A stretch of 64,000 nt of DNA from Neisseria meningitidis (GTDB lineage: Bacteria; Pseudomonadota; Gammaproteobacteria; Burkholderiales; Neisseriaceae), in assembly GCF_900638555.1 (NCBI RefSeq), contig NZ_LR134525.1:558001-622000 (forward strand), in the 5' to 3' direction. Shown in pieces: positions 9,018 to 18,072 of the stretch (the stretch's first letter is position 1; each line of letters starts with the position of its first letter). The notes under the pieces were generated by a model, which saw only the letters and a program-made list of their open reading frames with translations, did not search any database and was not told where the DNA came from. A program made the translations under genes and the position numbers.

Positions 9018-9551
9018 ATGTTTCCCCCCGACAAAACCCTTTTCCTCTGTCTCAGCGCACTGCTCCTCGCCTCATGCGGCACGACCTCCGGCAAACACCG
9101 CCAACCGAAACCCAAACAGACAGTCCGGCAAATCCAAGCCGTCCGCATCAGCCACATCGACCGCACACAAGGCTCGCAGGAACTCATGCTCCACAGCCTC
9201 GGACTCATCGGCACGCCCTACAAATGGGGCGGCAGCAGCACCGCAACCGGCTTCGATTGCAGCGGCATGATTCAATTCGTTTACAAAAACGCCCTCAACG
9301 TCAAGCTGCCGCGCACCGCCCGCGACATGGCGGCGGCAAGCCGCAAAATCCCCGACAGCCGCCTTAAGGCCGGCGACCTCGTATTCTTCAACACCGGCGG
9401 CGCACACCGCTACTCACACGTCGGACTCTATATCGGCAACGGCGAATTCATCCATGCCCCCAGCAGCGGCAAAACCATCAAAACCGAAAAACTCTCCACA
9501 CCGTTTTACGCCAAAAACTACCTCGGCGCACATACTTTCTTTACAGAATGA
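9018..9551 (+). CDS. NlpC/P60 family lipoprotein (cell-wall endopeptidase)
   Basis: A 177-residue protein. It has a signal with lipobox LLLASC (Cys 20) and a basic linker, then an NlpC/P60 (C40) domain. The catalytic Cys is in FDCSGMIQFVY near residue 80, the His in HRYSHVGLYIG near 136, and the third polar residue in FIHAPS near 150. Such enzymes cut the D-Glu-mDAP bond in peptidoglycan stem peptides, in the periplasm. It is convergent with aroA, 42 bp away. Confidence 0.9.
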   Translation: MFPPDKTLFLCLSALLLASCGTTSGKHRQPKPKQTVRQIQAVRISHIDRTQGSQELMLHSLGLIGTPYKWGGSSTATGFDCSGMIQFVYKNALNVKLPRTARDMAAASRKIPDSRLKAGDLVFFNTGGAHRYSHVGLYIGNGEFIHAPSSGKTIKTEKLSTPFYAKNYLGAHTFFTE

Positions 9552-9593
9552 GCCGCCCGCCGCGCCGCGCCGGAATCGCGGCAAAATGCCGCC

Positions 9594-10895
9594 TTATTCC
9601 GCTGTTTCGGTCAGCGATGAGAACACGTCGAAATAAGTCGGGAAGGTTTTGTGGGTGCATTTCGGATCGTTGATGACGACGGGTACGTCCAACAGCGAAA
9701 CCAGCGAGAAACACATTGCCATGCGGTGGTCGTCGTAAGTGTCGATGACGGCGTCGGGTGTCGGCGTTTCGGGCGGGGTGATGTGAATTGCTTCGGCTTC
9801 TTCGGCGACTTTTGCACCGAGTTTGCGCAACTCGTTCGCCATTGCGGCAATGCGGTCGGTCTCTTTGACGCGCCACGAACCGATGTTGCGAAGCGTGCAG
9901 GTTTGCCCTGTAGCAAGCGCGACGACGGCGAGGGTCATGGCGGCATCGGGGATATGGTTTGCATCCAAATCAAAGGCTTGGACGGCACGTTCTTTCGGGC
10001 GCGAGACTTCGACGAAGTTTTCGCCCCAAACCACGTCCGCACCGATTTTTTCCAGCTCGCAGGCAAAGGCGACATCGCCCTGTATGCTGTTTGCGCCGAT
10101 ACCGGTAACGCGGACGGGCGTGGCGGCAATCAAACCGGCTGCGAGGAAGTAGGACGCGCTGGAGGCATCGCCTTCGACGTGCAAGTGTTCGGGCGCGTGG
10201 TAGTGCGCATCGGCGGGAATTTTGAAGACGCGGTAGCCTTCATTGATAACCTGTACGCCGAATTGCGCCATCAGTTTTAAAGTAATGTCGATATAGGGCT
10301 TGGAAATTAACTCGCCGACCATACGGATTTCAAACGCCTGCCCGGTCAGCGGCAACGCCATTAAAAGGGCGGTCAGAAACTGGCTGGATACATTGCCTTT
10401 AATCGGAATCACGCGCTCGCCGTTGTCTTGGCGTCCGCCGATATGAAGCGGCGGATAGTGTTCCTTGCCGAGATATTCGACATCGGCGCCGGCAATCCGC
10501 AGTGCATCGGCCAAATCGCCGATGGGGCGTTCGTGCATACGCGCAACGCCGTGCAGGCGATAATCGCCGCCCAAAACGGCAAGCGCGGCGGTCAGCGGGC
10601 GGAACGCCGTGCCCGCGTTGCCCAAAAACAAATCGGCAGTGCGGTTGGGGAAGCGTCCGCCTGTGCCGTGCACTTTCAGACGGTCTTCGGCAAGATATTC
10701 GATTTCAACGCCGAGTTTATCGAGTGCTTCGAGCATACGGTCGGTATCGTCGGATTTGAGCAGGGAATGGATTTCGCAAGCATTGTCGGACAAGGCGGCA
10801 AGCAGCAGGGTGCGGTTGCTGATGCTTTTGGAGCCGGGCAGGGCGACAGTGGAAGGTTTGAGCGAGGCGGCAGGGAGGCGGAGGGATTCGGTCAT
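9594..10895 (-). CDS. aroA: 3-phosphoshikimate 1-carboxyvinyltransferase (EPSP synthase)
   Basis: A 433-residue protein, the family length. [16 protein letters not shown] at 20-35 is the substrate-binding N-terminal signature and [15 protein letters not shown] near 90 is the PEP-site loop. The second-domain motif is [19 protein letters not shown] near 345, and [11 protein letters not shown] near 390 completes it. It catalyses the sixth step of the shikimate pathway. The gene stands alone and is transcribed towards the NlpC gene; no terminator hairpin is obvious in the 42-bp gap. Confidence 0.97.
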   Translation of the reverse strand: MTESLRLPAASLKPSTVALPGSKSISNRTLLLAALSDNACEIHSLLKSDDTDRMLEALDKLGVEIEYLAEDRLKVHGTGGRFPNRTADLFLGNAGTAFRPLTAALAVLGGDYRLHGVARMHERPIGDLADALRIAGADVEYLGKEHYPPLHIGGRQDNGERVIPIKGNVSSQFLTALLMALPLTGQAFEIRMVGELISKPYIDITLKLMAQFGVQVINEGYRVFKIPADAHYHAPEHLHVEGDASSASYFLAAGLIAATPVRVTGIGANSIQGDVAFACELEKIGADVVWGENFVEVSRPKERAVQAFDLDANHIPDAAMTLAVVALATGQTCTLRNIGSWRVKETDRIAAMANELRKLGAKVAEEAEAIHITPPETPTPDAVIDTYDDHRMAMCFSLVSLLDVPVVINDPKCTHKTFPTYFDVFSSLTETAE

Positions 10896-11115
10896 GGCAA
10901 AACGTAAATATAAAGATAAAAACAGCCTGCATTATACTGGTGCAAATGCCGTCTGAAAAATCTCAGGTTTGGCATTTTCGGTTTTAAAGTCCGTGAATAT
11001 GGTTTTTTGTGCCGAAAATTGATTATTTTTAAATTTTTTGTTTCTAAAATTTTTTTGCCGGCATATTTTCGGCTTTTGTTGCGGACATAGCGTGTTTGCG
11101 GACGGCACGGCACGA

Positions 11116-11143
11116 TTGCCAATTTCATAGAATTTGGTAGAAT
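11116..11143 (+). promoter_or_regulatory. Predicted sigma-70 promoter of greA
   Basis: TTGCCA (11116-11121), a 16-bp spacer and TAGAAT (11138-11143). Transcription would begin near 11150, about 137 nt before the greA start codon. Confidence 0.6.
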
Positions 11144-11162
11144 AGCCGCTGTTCAACGACAG

Positions 11163-11203
11163 ACAAGCCGCCGATTTTCCGGGCGGCTTGTGTTTTTATT
11201 TTA
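11163..11203 (+). terminator. Terminator-like hairpin in the greA leader
   Basis: ACAAGCCGCC (11163-11172) pairs with GGCGGCTTGT (11182-11191), followed by GTTTTTATTTT. It lies 10-50 nt downstream of the predicted start site and before greA, so it should release a short leader RNA or attenuate greA. Confidence 0.75.
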
Positions 11204-11286
11204 ATATCCGGACGCACAAAACAAGACGGTATGCGGTATGTTTGCTGCCGCAAACCGGTGTGCCGGAATATGGAGAAAAAAGACCG

Positions 11287-11763
11287 ATGCAAAAAATCCC
11301 CCTGACCGTACGCGGTGCGGAATTGCTGAAACAGGAATTGCAGCAGCTTAAAAGCGTGGCGCGCCCCGAAGTGATCGAAGCGATTGCTGAAGCCAGATCG
11401 CACGGCGATTTGTCCGAAAACGCCGAATATGAAGCCGCCAAAGAACGCCAAGGCTTTATCGAAGGCCGCATTTCCGAGCTGGAACACAAACTTTCCGTTG
11501 CCCACATCATCAATCCGACCGAAATCCACGCCGAAGGCAAAATCGTGTTCGGTACGACGGTTACGCTGGAAGATTTGGAAACGGAAGAACACGTTACCTA
11601 CCAAATTGTCGGCGAAGACGAAGCGGATATCAAACAGGGCAAAATCTATGTCGGCTCACCGATTGCCCGCGCCTTAATCGGCAAGGAAGAGGGCGATACG
11701 GCGGAAGTCCAAGCCCCGGGCGGCGTGCGCGAATACGACATTATCGAAGTCCGATATATTTGA
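11287..11763 (+). CDS. greA: Transcription elongation factor GreA
   Basis: The product is [20 protein letters not shown]..., 158 residues, the exact family size. The N-terminal coiled-coil hairpin contains the tip acidic residues in [18 protein letters not shown] near residues 37-54. The C-terminal FKBP-like domain ends in [20 protein letters not shown]. GreA rescues backtracked RNA polymerase by stimulating transcript cleavage. The ATG at 11287 is preferred over an upstream one that would read through the leader hairpin. Confidence 0.97.
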   Translation: MQKIPLTVRGAELLKQELQQLKSVARPEVIEAIAEARSHGDLSENAEYEAAKERQGFIEGRISELEHKLSVAHIINPTEIHAEGKIVFGTTVTLEDLETEEHVTYQIVGEDEADIKQGKIYVGSPIARALIGKEEGDTAEVQAPGGVREYDIIEVRYI

Positions 11764-11802
11764 TTCGGCTTGATTTCGATACACCCGACACACGCAGGAA
11801 AT

Positions 11803-11957
11803 TATAGTGGATTAATAAAAATCAGGACAAGGCGACGAAGCCGAAGACAGTACAGATAGTACGGAATCGATTCACTTGGTGCTTGAGCACCTTAGAGAAT
11901 CGTTCTCTTTGAGCTAAGGCGAGGCAACGCCGTACTGGTTTTTGTTCATCCACTATA
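11803..11957. repeat. Correia element at left edge of the repeat array
   Basis: Full-length form, in inverted orientation relative to the copy at 8813. It lies 39 bp after greA and opens the NIME array. The right end reads TTCATCCACTATA. Confidence 0.95.
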
Positions 11958-11968
11958 ACAGCAACCCT

Positions 11969-14323
11969 GTCGCCGTCATTCCCGCAAAAGCGGGAATCTA
12001 GGACGCAGGGTTAAGAAAACCTGCATCCCGTCATTCCTCAAAAACAGAAAACCAAAATCAGAAACCTAAAATCCCGTCATTCCCGCAAAAGCGGGAATCC
12101 AAACTTGTCCGCACGGAAACTTATCGGATAAAACGGTTTCTTAGATTCCACGTTCTAGATTCCCGCCTGCGCGGGAATGACGGCAGAACGGTTTCTGTTT
12201 TTTCCGATAAATTCTTGAGGCATTGAAATTCTAGATTCCCGCCTGCGCGGGAATGACGATTCATAAGTTTCCCGAAATTCCAACATAACCGAAACCTGAC
12301 AGTAACCGTAGCAACTGAACCGTCATTCCCACCACTTTTCGTCATTCCCGCAAAAGCGGGAATCCAGTCCGTTCAGTTTCGGTCATTTCCGATAAATTCC
12401 TGCTGCTTTTCATTTCTAGATTCCCACTTTCGTGGGAATGACGGCGGAAGGGTTTTGGTTTTTTCCGATAAATTCTTGAGGCATTGAAATTCTAGATTCC
12501 CGCCTGCGCGGGAATGACGATTCATAAGTTTCCCGAAATTCCAACATAACCGAAACCTGACAGTAACCGTAGCAACTGAACCGTCATTCCCGCCACTTTT
12601 CGTCATTCCCGCGAAAGCGGGAATCTAGAATCTCGGACTTTCAGATAATCTTTGAATATTGCTGTTGTTCTAAGGTCTAGATTCCCGCCTGCGCGGGAAT
12701 GACGAATCCATCCGTACGGAAACCTGCACCGCGTCATTCCCACGAACCCACATCCCGTCATTACCACGCAGGCGGGAATCTAGGACGCAGGGTTAAGAAA
12801 ACCTACATCCCGTCATTCCTCAAAAACAGAAAACCAAAATCAGAAACCTAAAATCCCGTCATTCCCGCGCAGGCGGGAATCCAGTCCGTTCAGTTTCGGT
12901 CGTTTCCGATAAATTCCTGCTGCTTTTCATTTCTAGATTCCCACTTTCGTGGGAATGACGGCGGAAGGGTTTTGGTTTTTTCCGATAAATTCTTGAGGCA
13001 TTGAAATTCTAGATTCCCGCCTGCGCGGGAATGACGATTCATAAGTTTCCCGAAATTCCAACATAACCGAAACCTGACAGTAACCGTAGCAACTGAACCG
13101 TCATTCCCACCACTTTTCGTCATTCCCGCGAAAGCGGGAATCTAGAATCTCGGACTTTCAGATAATCTTTGAATATTGCTGTTGTTCTAAGGTCTAGATT
13201 CCCGCCTGCGCGGGAATGACGAATCCATCCGCACGGAAACCTGCACCGCGTCATTCCCACGAACCCACATCCCGTCATTACCACGAAAGCGGGAATCTAG
13301 GACGCAGGGTTAAGAAAACCTACATCCCGTCATTCCTCAAAAACAGAAAACCAAAATCAGAAACCTAAAATCCCGTCATTCCCGCAAAAGCGGGAATCCA
13401 GTCCGTTCAGTTTCGGTCATTTCCGATAAATTCCTGTTGCTTTTCATTTCTAGATTCCCACTTTCGTGGGAATGACGGCGGAAGGGTTTTGGTTTTTTCC
13501 GATAAATTCTTGAGGCATTGAAATTCCAAATTCCCGCCTGCGCGGGAATGACGAATCCATCCGCACGGAAACCTGCACCACGTCATTCCCACGAACCCAC
13601 ATCCCGTCATTCCCGCAAAAGCGGGAATCCAGTCCGTTCAGTTTCGGTCATTTCCGATAAATTCCTGCTGCTTTTCATTTCTAGATTCCCACTTTCGTGG
13701 GAATGACGGCGGAAAGGTTTTGGTTTTTTCCGATAAATTCTTGAGGCATTGAAATTCTAGATTCCCGCCTGCGCGGGAATGACGATTCATAAGTTTCCCG
13801 AAATTCCAACATAACCGAAACCTGACAGTAACCGTAGCAACTGAACCGTCATTCCCACCACTTTTCGTCATTCCCGCGAAAGCGGGAATCCAGAATCTCG
13901 GACTTTCAGATAATCTTTGAATATTGCTGTTGTTCTAAGGTCTAGATTCCCGCCTGCGCGGGAATGACGAATCCATCCGCACGGAAACCTGCACCGCGTC
14001 ATTCCCACGAACCCACATCCCGTCATTACCACGAAAGCGGGAATCTAGGACGCAGGGTTAAGAAAACCTGCATCCCGTCATTCCTCAAAAACAGAAAACC
14101 AAAATCAGAAACCTAAAATCCCGTCATTCCCGCGAAAGAGGGAATCCAGTCCGTTCAGTTTCGGTCATTTCCGATAAATTCCTGTTGCTTTTCATTTCTA
14201 GATTCCCACTTTCGTGGGAATGACGGCGGAAGGGTTTTGGTTTTTTCCGATAAATTCTTGAGGCATTGAAATTCCAGATTCCCGCCTACGCGGGAATGAC
14301 GGCTGCAGATGCCCGACGGTCTT
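11969..14323. repeat. NIME / dRS3 mosaic repeat array
   Basis: About 2.35 kb of alternating 20-bp dRS3 units (ATTCCCGCAAAAGCGGGAAT and variants of the form ATTCCC-N8-GGGAAT) and longer interspersed RS sequences, with no genes. A higher-order period is visible. The phrase AATCCAGTCCGTTCAG recurs at 12361, 12878, 13395, 13626 and 14143, spacings of 517, 517, 231 and 517 bp, so one unit is internally deleted. Such arrays are recombination substrates beside surface-antigen genes; dRS3 sites are also known filamentous-phage targets. The 60-77-codon ORFs within it are repeat artefacts. Confidence 0.95.
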
Positions 14324-14478
14324 TATAGCGGATTAACAAAAATCAGGACAAGACGACGAAGCCGCAGACAGTACAAATAGTACGGAACCGATTCACTTGG
14401 TGCTTCAGCACCTTAGAGAATCGTTCTCTTTGAGCTAAGGCGAGGCAACGCCGTACTTGTTTTTGTTAATCCACTATA
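14324..14478. repeat. Correia element between the NIME array and porA
   Basis: Full-length, with variant left terminus TATAGCGGATT. It ends 215 bp before the porA G-tract. Together with the copy at 11803 it brackets the array. Confidence 0.93.
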
Positions 14479-14680
14479 AAGTGCCGCGTGTGTTTTTTTA
14501 TGGCGTTTTAAAAAGCCGAGACTGCATCCGGGCAGCAGCGCATCGGCCCGCACGAGGTCTGCGCTTGAATTGTGTTGTAGAAACACAACGTTTTTTGAAA
14601 AATAAGCTATTGTTTTATATCAAAATATAATCATTTTTAAAATAAAGGTTGCGGCATTTATCAGATATTTGTTCTGAAAA

Positions 14681-14705
14681 ATGGTTTTTTGCGGGGGGGT
14701 ATAAT
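14681..14705 (+). promoter_or_regulatory. porA phase-variable promoter (poly-G spacer)
   Basis: A run of seven G (14693-14699) directly abuts a perfect TATAAT (14700-14705); the matching -35 region described for porA is ATGGTT at 14681-14686. Changes in G number alter spacer length and expression. With seven G the spacer is only 13 bp. Confidence 0.85.
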
Positions 14706-14771
14706 TGATGACATATCGGGTGTTTGCCCGATGTTTTTAGGTTTTTATCAAATTTACAAAAGGAAGCCGAT

Positions 14772-15938
14772 ATGCGAAAAAAACTTACCGCCCTCGTATT
14801 GTCCGCACTGCCGCTTGCGGCCGTTGCCGATGTCAGCCTGTACGGCGAAATCAAAGCCGGCGTGGAAGGCAGGAACATCCAGCTGCAGTTGACCGAACCG
14901 CTCCCAAATATTCAACCTCAGGTTACTAAGCGCAAAAGCCGCATCAGGACGAAAATCAGCGATTTCGGCTCGTTTATCGGCTTTAAGGGGAGTGAGGATT
15001 TGGGCGAAGGGCTGAAGGCTGTTTGGCAGCTTGAGCAAGACGTATCCGTTGCCGGCGGCGGCGCGTCCCAGTGGGGCAACAGGGAATCCTTTATCGGCTT
15101 GGCAGGCGAATTCGGCACGCTGCGCGCCGGTCGCGTTGCAAATCAGTTTGACGATGCCAGCCAAGCCATTGATCCTTGGGACAGCAATAATGATGTGGCT
15201 TCGCAATTGGGTATTTTCAAACGCCACGACGATATGTCGGTTTCCGTACGCTACGATTCCCCCGAATTTTCCGGTTTTAGCGGCAGCGTCCAATTCGTTC
15301 CGGCCCAAAACAGCAAGTCCGCCTATACGCCGGCTCATTTTGTTCAGAATAAGCAAAATCAGCGGCCTACTCTCGTTCCGGCTGTTGTCGGCAAGCCGGG
15401 GTCGGATGTGTATTATGCCGGTCTGAATTACAAAAATGGCGGTTTTGCCGGGAACTATGCCTTTAAATACGCGAAACACGCCAATGTGGGCCGTGATGCT
15501 TTTGAGTTGTTCTTGATCGGCAGCGCGACGAGTGATGAAGCCAAAGGTACCGATCCCTTGAAAAACCATCAGGTACACCGCCTGACGGGCGGCTATGAGG
15601 AAGGCGGCTTGAATCTCGCCTTGGCGGCCCAGTTGGATTTGTCTGAAAATGGCGACAAAGCCAAAACCAAAAACAGTACGACCGAAATTGCCGCGACTGC
15701 TTCCTACCGCTTCGGTAATGCAGTTCCACGCATCAGCTATGCCCATGGTTTCGACTTGATCGAACGCGGTAAAAAAGGCGAAAATACCAGCTACGATCAA
15801 ATCATCGCCGGCGTTGATTATGATTTTTCCAAACGCACTTCCGCCATCGTGTCTGGCGCTTGGCTGAAACGCAATACCGGCATCGGCAACTACACTCAAA
15901 TTAATGCCGCCTCCGTCGGTTTGCGCCACAAATTCTAA
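14772..15938 (+). CDS. porA: PorA, class 1 outer-membrane porin
   Basis: A 388-residue trimeric beta-barrel porin. A 19-residue signal peptide ends AVA before DVSLYGEIKAG, the classic neisserial porin start, and the barrel ends in a C-terminal Phe (GLRHKF) needed for BAM insertion. The surface loop 1 variable region VR1 reads PLPNIQPQVTKR (P1.5-like family) and loop 4 VR2 reads HFVQNKQNQRPTLVP (P1.10-like family); exact variant numbers need the typing database. The ribosome site AGGAAG precedes the ATG at 14772; an in-frame ATG at 14724 lies just after the promoter and lacks one. The gene is intact, so expression depends on the G-tract promoter. It is the main serosubtype antigen and a vaccine component. 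Confidence 0.98.
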   Translation: MRKKLTALVLSALPLAAVADVSLYGEIKAGVEGRNIQLQLTEPLPNIQPQVTKRKSRIRTKISDFGSFIGFKGSEDLGEGLKAVWQLEQDVSVAGGGASQWGNRESFIGLAGEFGTLRAGRVANQFDDASQAIDPWDSNNDVASQLGIFKRHDDMSVSVRYDSPEFSGFSGSVQFVPAQNSKSAYTPAHFVQNKQNQRPTLVPAVVGKPGSDVYYAGLNYKNGGFAGNYAFKYAKHANVGRDAFELFLIGSATSDEAKGTDPLKNHQVHRLTGGYEEGGLNLALAAQLDLSENGDKAKTKNSTTEIAATASYRFGNAVPRISYAHGFDLIERGKKGENTSYDQIIAGVDYDFSKRTSAIVSGAWLKRNTGIGNYTQINAASVGLRHKF

Positions 15939-16076
15939 ATATCGGGGCGGTGAAGCGGATAGCTTTGTTTTTGACGGCTTGCATTCATTCTTCGATTGCA
16001 ATCTGACTGCCAATCTGCTTCAGCCCCAAACAAAAATCCGGATACGGAAGAAAAACGGCAATTAAAGACAGCAAAT

Positions 16077-16104
16077 ACCGTCTGAAAGATTTTCAGACGG
16101 TATT
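16077..16104. terminator. porA downstream DUS-like hairpin
   Basis: TACCGTCTGAAA and TTTCAGACGGTA form a perfect 12-bp stem with a 3-4 nt loop about 140 bp after porA. Confidence 0.75.
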
Positions 16105-16179
16105 TCGCATTTTCGGTTTGGTTTGCACATATAGTGGGGGACTGTTAGTTTTTGCACAAGGAACAAATAGAGTAAAAAA

Positions 16180-16221
16180 AACGCTGAAATCTCGGAAAGA
16201 CGTGGATTTCGGCGTTTTTTT
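16180..16221 (+). terminator. Rho-independent terminator-like hairpin
   Basis: AACGCTGAAATC (16180-16191) pairs with GATTTCGGCGTT (16205-16216, one G-U), followed by TTTTT. There is no clear gene immediately upstream other than porA 240 bp away. Confidence 0.55.
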
Positions 16222-16335
16222 GCATCCGGAAAAGTTACGCCAGCTTTTTCACGAAACCGCGCCGGAATGCGCGGTTTTCTGTTTAAAGCTGACGAGATTA
16301 GGGAATTTTTAAAACTGTTTTAAGAGGTTTTTAAA

Positions 16336-16428
16336 ATGGATTTAATCAATACTCCGGCCATACCACTCAACCTGTGTTGCCGCTTTGACGAACTGAGCAT
16401 CCCCGATTACAGTATAGTGGATTAACAA
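16336..16428 (+). pseudogene. Chimeric ORF start fused to IS1106 transposase
   Basis: ATG at 16336 after GAGG-rich DNA reads MDLINTPAIPLN and then, in frame, CCRFDELSIPDYS of the IS1106-type transposase. Translation stops just inside the Correia element. The first 12 residues do not belong to the transposase, so an unknown gene start was joined to a 5'-deleted IS copy. Confidence 0.5.
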
Positions 16429-16567
16429 AAACCAGTACGGCGTTGCCTCGCCTTAGCTCAAAGAGAACGATTCTCTAAGGTGCTGAAGCACCGAGTGAAT
16501 CGGTTCCGTACTATTTGTACTGTCTTCGGCTTCGTCGCCTTGTCCTGATTTTTGTTAATCCACTATA
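16413..16567. repeat. Correia element inserted in transposase
   Basis: Full-length. The flanks GATTACAG and CTTTATGCCG rejoin to the uninterrupted IS sequence when the element and one TA are removed. Confidence 0.95.
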
Positions 16568-17106
16568 CTTTATGCCGCTACCGCAACTGGCTGGCGAAAG
16601 ACGACACCCTGTCCGAACTGTTGGAACTGATCAACCGCCAACTGACCGAAAAAGGTTTAAAAATAGAGAAAGCATCCGCCGCCGTCGTTGATGCCACCAT
16701 TATCCAGACCGCCGGCAGCAAACAGCGTCAGGCTATAGAAGTCGATAACAAAGGACAAGTCAGCGGCCAAACCACACCGAGTAAGGACAGCGATGCCCGT
16801 TGGATCAAGAAAAACGGCCTCTACAAACTCGGTTACAAACAACATACCCGTACCGATGCGGAAGGCTATATCGAGAAACTGCACATCACCCCCGCCAATG
16901 CCCATGAGTGCAAACACCTGTCGCCGTTGTTGGAAGGGATAGCTGAAGGTACGACCGTCTATGCCGACAAAGGCTACGACAGTGCGGAAAACCGGCAACA
17001 TCTGGAAGAACATCAGTTGCAGGACGGCATTATGCGCAAAGCCTGCCGCAACCGTCCGCTGTCGGAAACGCAAACCAAACGCAACCAGTATTTATCGAAG
17101 ACCCGT

Positions 17107-17213
17107 TATAGTGGATTAAATTTAAATCAGGACAAGGCGACGAAGCCGCAGACAGTACAAATAGTACGGCAAGGCGAGGCAACGCCGTACTGGTTTAAAT
17201 TTAATCCACTATA
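17107..17213. repeat. Correia element, 107 bp, in-frame in transposase
   Basis: TA-flanked short form between ACCCGT and TGTGGTCGAACAG. Net insertion is 105 bp and carries no stop in the host frame. Confidence 0.95.
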
Positions 17214-17518
17214 TGTGGTCGAACAGAGCTTCGGTACGCTGCACCGTAAATTCCGCTACGCTCGGGCAGCCTATTTCGGGCTGATTAAAGTGAGTGCGCA
17301 AAGCCATCTGAAGGCGATGTGTTTGAACCTGTTGAAAGCGGCCAACAGGCTAAGTGCGCCTGTTGCCGCCTAAAAGGCGGCCCGGATGCCTGATTATCGG
17401 GTATCCGGGGATTAAGGGGTATTTGGGTAGAATTAGGGAGTGATTGGTAGCGAAAACAGCTGAAAACCTGTGTTTGGGTTTCGGCTGTCGGGAGGGAAAG
17501 GAATGTTGCAAAGGTCTC

Positions 17519-17708
17519 TTTTCGTCATTCCCGCCACTTTTCGTCATTCCCGCGAACGCGGGAATCTAGAATCTCGGACTTTCAGATAATCTTTGAATAT
17601 TGCTGTTGTTCTAAGGTCTAGATTCCCGCGTTCGCGGGAATGACGGTTCAGTTGCTACGGTTATTGTCAGGTTTTGGTTATGTTGGAATTTCGGGAAACT
17701 TATGAATT
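17519..17708. repeat. NIME/dRS3 block, left part
   Basis: dRS3 units (GGGAATCTAGA-type and ATTCCCGCGTTCGCGGGAAT) and the same interspersed sequences as the main array. Its continuation lies at 17890, split by the MITE. Confidence 0.88.
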
Positions 17709-17889
17709 GAGACCTTTGCAAAAATAGTCTGTTAACGAAATTTGACGCATAAAAATGCGCCAAAAAATTTTCAATTGCCTAAAACCTTCCTAATATTGAG
17801 CAAAAAGTAGGAAAAATCAGAAAAGTTTTGCATTTTGAAAATGAGATTGAGCATAAAATTTTAGTAACCTATGTTATTGCAAAGGTCTC
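17709..17889. mobile_element. 181-bp AT-rich MITE with IS1106-type ends
   Basis: Perfect terminal inverted repeats GAGACCTTTGCAA / TTGCAAAGGTCTC bound an AT-rich, non-coding body with an ACGCATAAAAATGCGCC hairpin. The direct repeat GAATT at 17704-17708 and 17890-17894 flanks it as a target duplication within NIME sequence. It resembles the AT-rich repeat known from meningococcal genomes. The ends match IS1106, whose transposase could mobilise it. Confidence 0.85.
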
Positions 17890-18050
17890 GAATTGTCATT
17901 CCCACGCAGGCGGGAATCTAGTCTGTTCGGTTTCAGTTATTTCCGATAAATTCCTGCTGCTTTTTATTTCTAGATTCCCACTTTCGTGGGAATGACGAAA
18001 AGTTGCGGGAATGACGGTTCGGGCATTCCTTAAATCACCCGTGTATCGCT
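17890..18050. repeat. NIME/dRS3 block, right part
   Basis: ATTCCCACGCAGGCGGGAAT, ATTCCCACTTTCGTGGGAAT and linking sequence identical in kind to the 12-14 kb array. Confidence 0.85.
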
Positions 18051-18072
18051 GTAAATCTTAGAGATGACGGAA

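Larger units (their letters stand above)
10896..11286. other. Intergenic aroA-greA region
   Basis: 391 bp. It contains one DUS (ATGCCGTCTGAA, 10946-10957), an AT-rich stretch (about 11010-11060), and the greA promoter and terminated leader annotated separately. No coding sequence is convincing. Confidence 0.6.
16370..17373 (+). pseudogene. IS1106-type transposase, truncated and interrupted
   Basis: Starting from FDELSIPDYS the reading frame is broken by a 155-bp Correia element, then resumes as CRYRNWLAKDDTLSELLELI and continues through the DDE core (VVDATIIQTAGSKQRQA with the first Asp; YADKGYDSAENRQ with the second) to RLSAPVAA. A second, 107-bp Correia insertion adds exactly 35 codons in frame between KTRY and VVEQSFGTLHR. 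Without the N-terminus and first half of the DNA-binding region the product is not expected to transpose. Confidence 0.88.
16370..17518 (+). mobile_element. 5'-truncated IS1106-type (IS5 family) element with two Correia insertions
   Basis: The right end carries the terminal repeat GCAAAGGTCTC (17508-17518), the same end as the copy at 44302-45538. The left roughly 270 bp of the transposase and the left terminal repeat are missing. Comparison with the second copy shows Correia elements inserted at TA dinucleotides at 16413-16567 and 17107-17213, each duplicating TA. Confidence 0.88.

Noticed and set aside
12373..13871. Repeated 77-codon minus-strand ORFs starting MTKSGGNDGSVATVTVRFRL
   Set aside because: They arise from the repeated NIME sequence itself, have no ribosome site and vary only as the repeats do.
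11969..14323. Regularly spaced palindromic 20-mers that might suggest a CRISPR array
   Set aside because: The repeats are dRS3 units with variable centres, the intervening sequences recur rather than being unique spacers, and no cas genes are nearby.
16118..16312. 64-codon ORF downstream of porA
   Set aside because: It runs through a terminator-like hairpin and lacks any recognisable feature.
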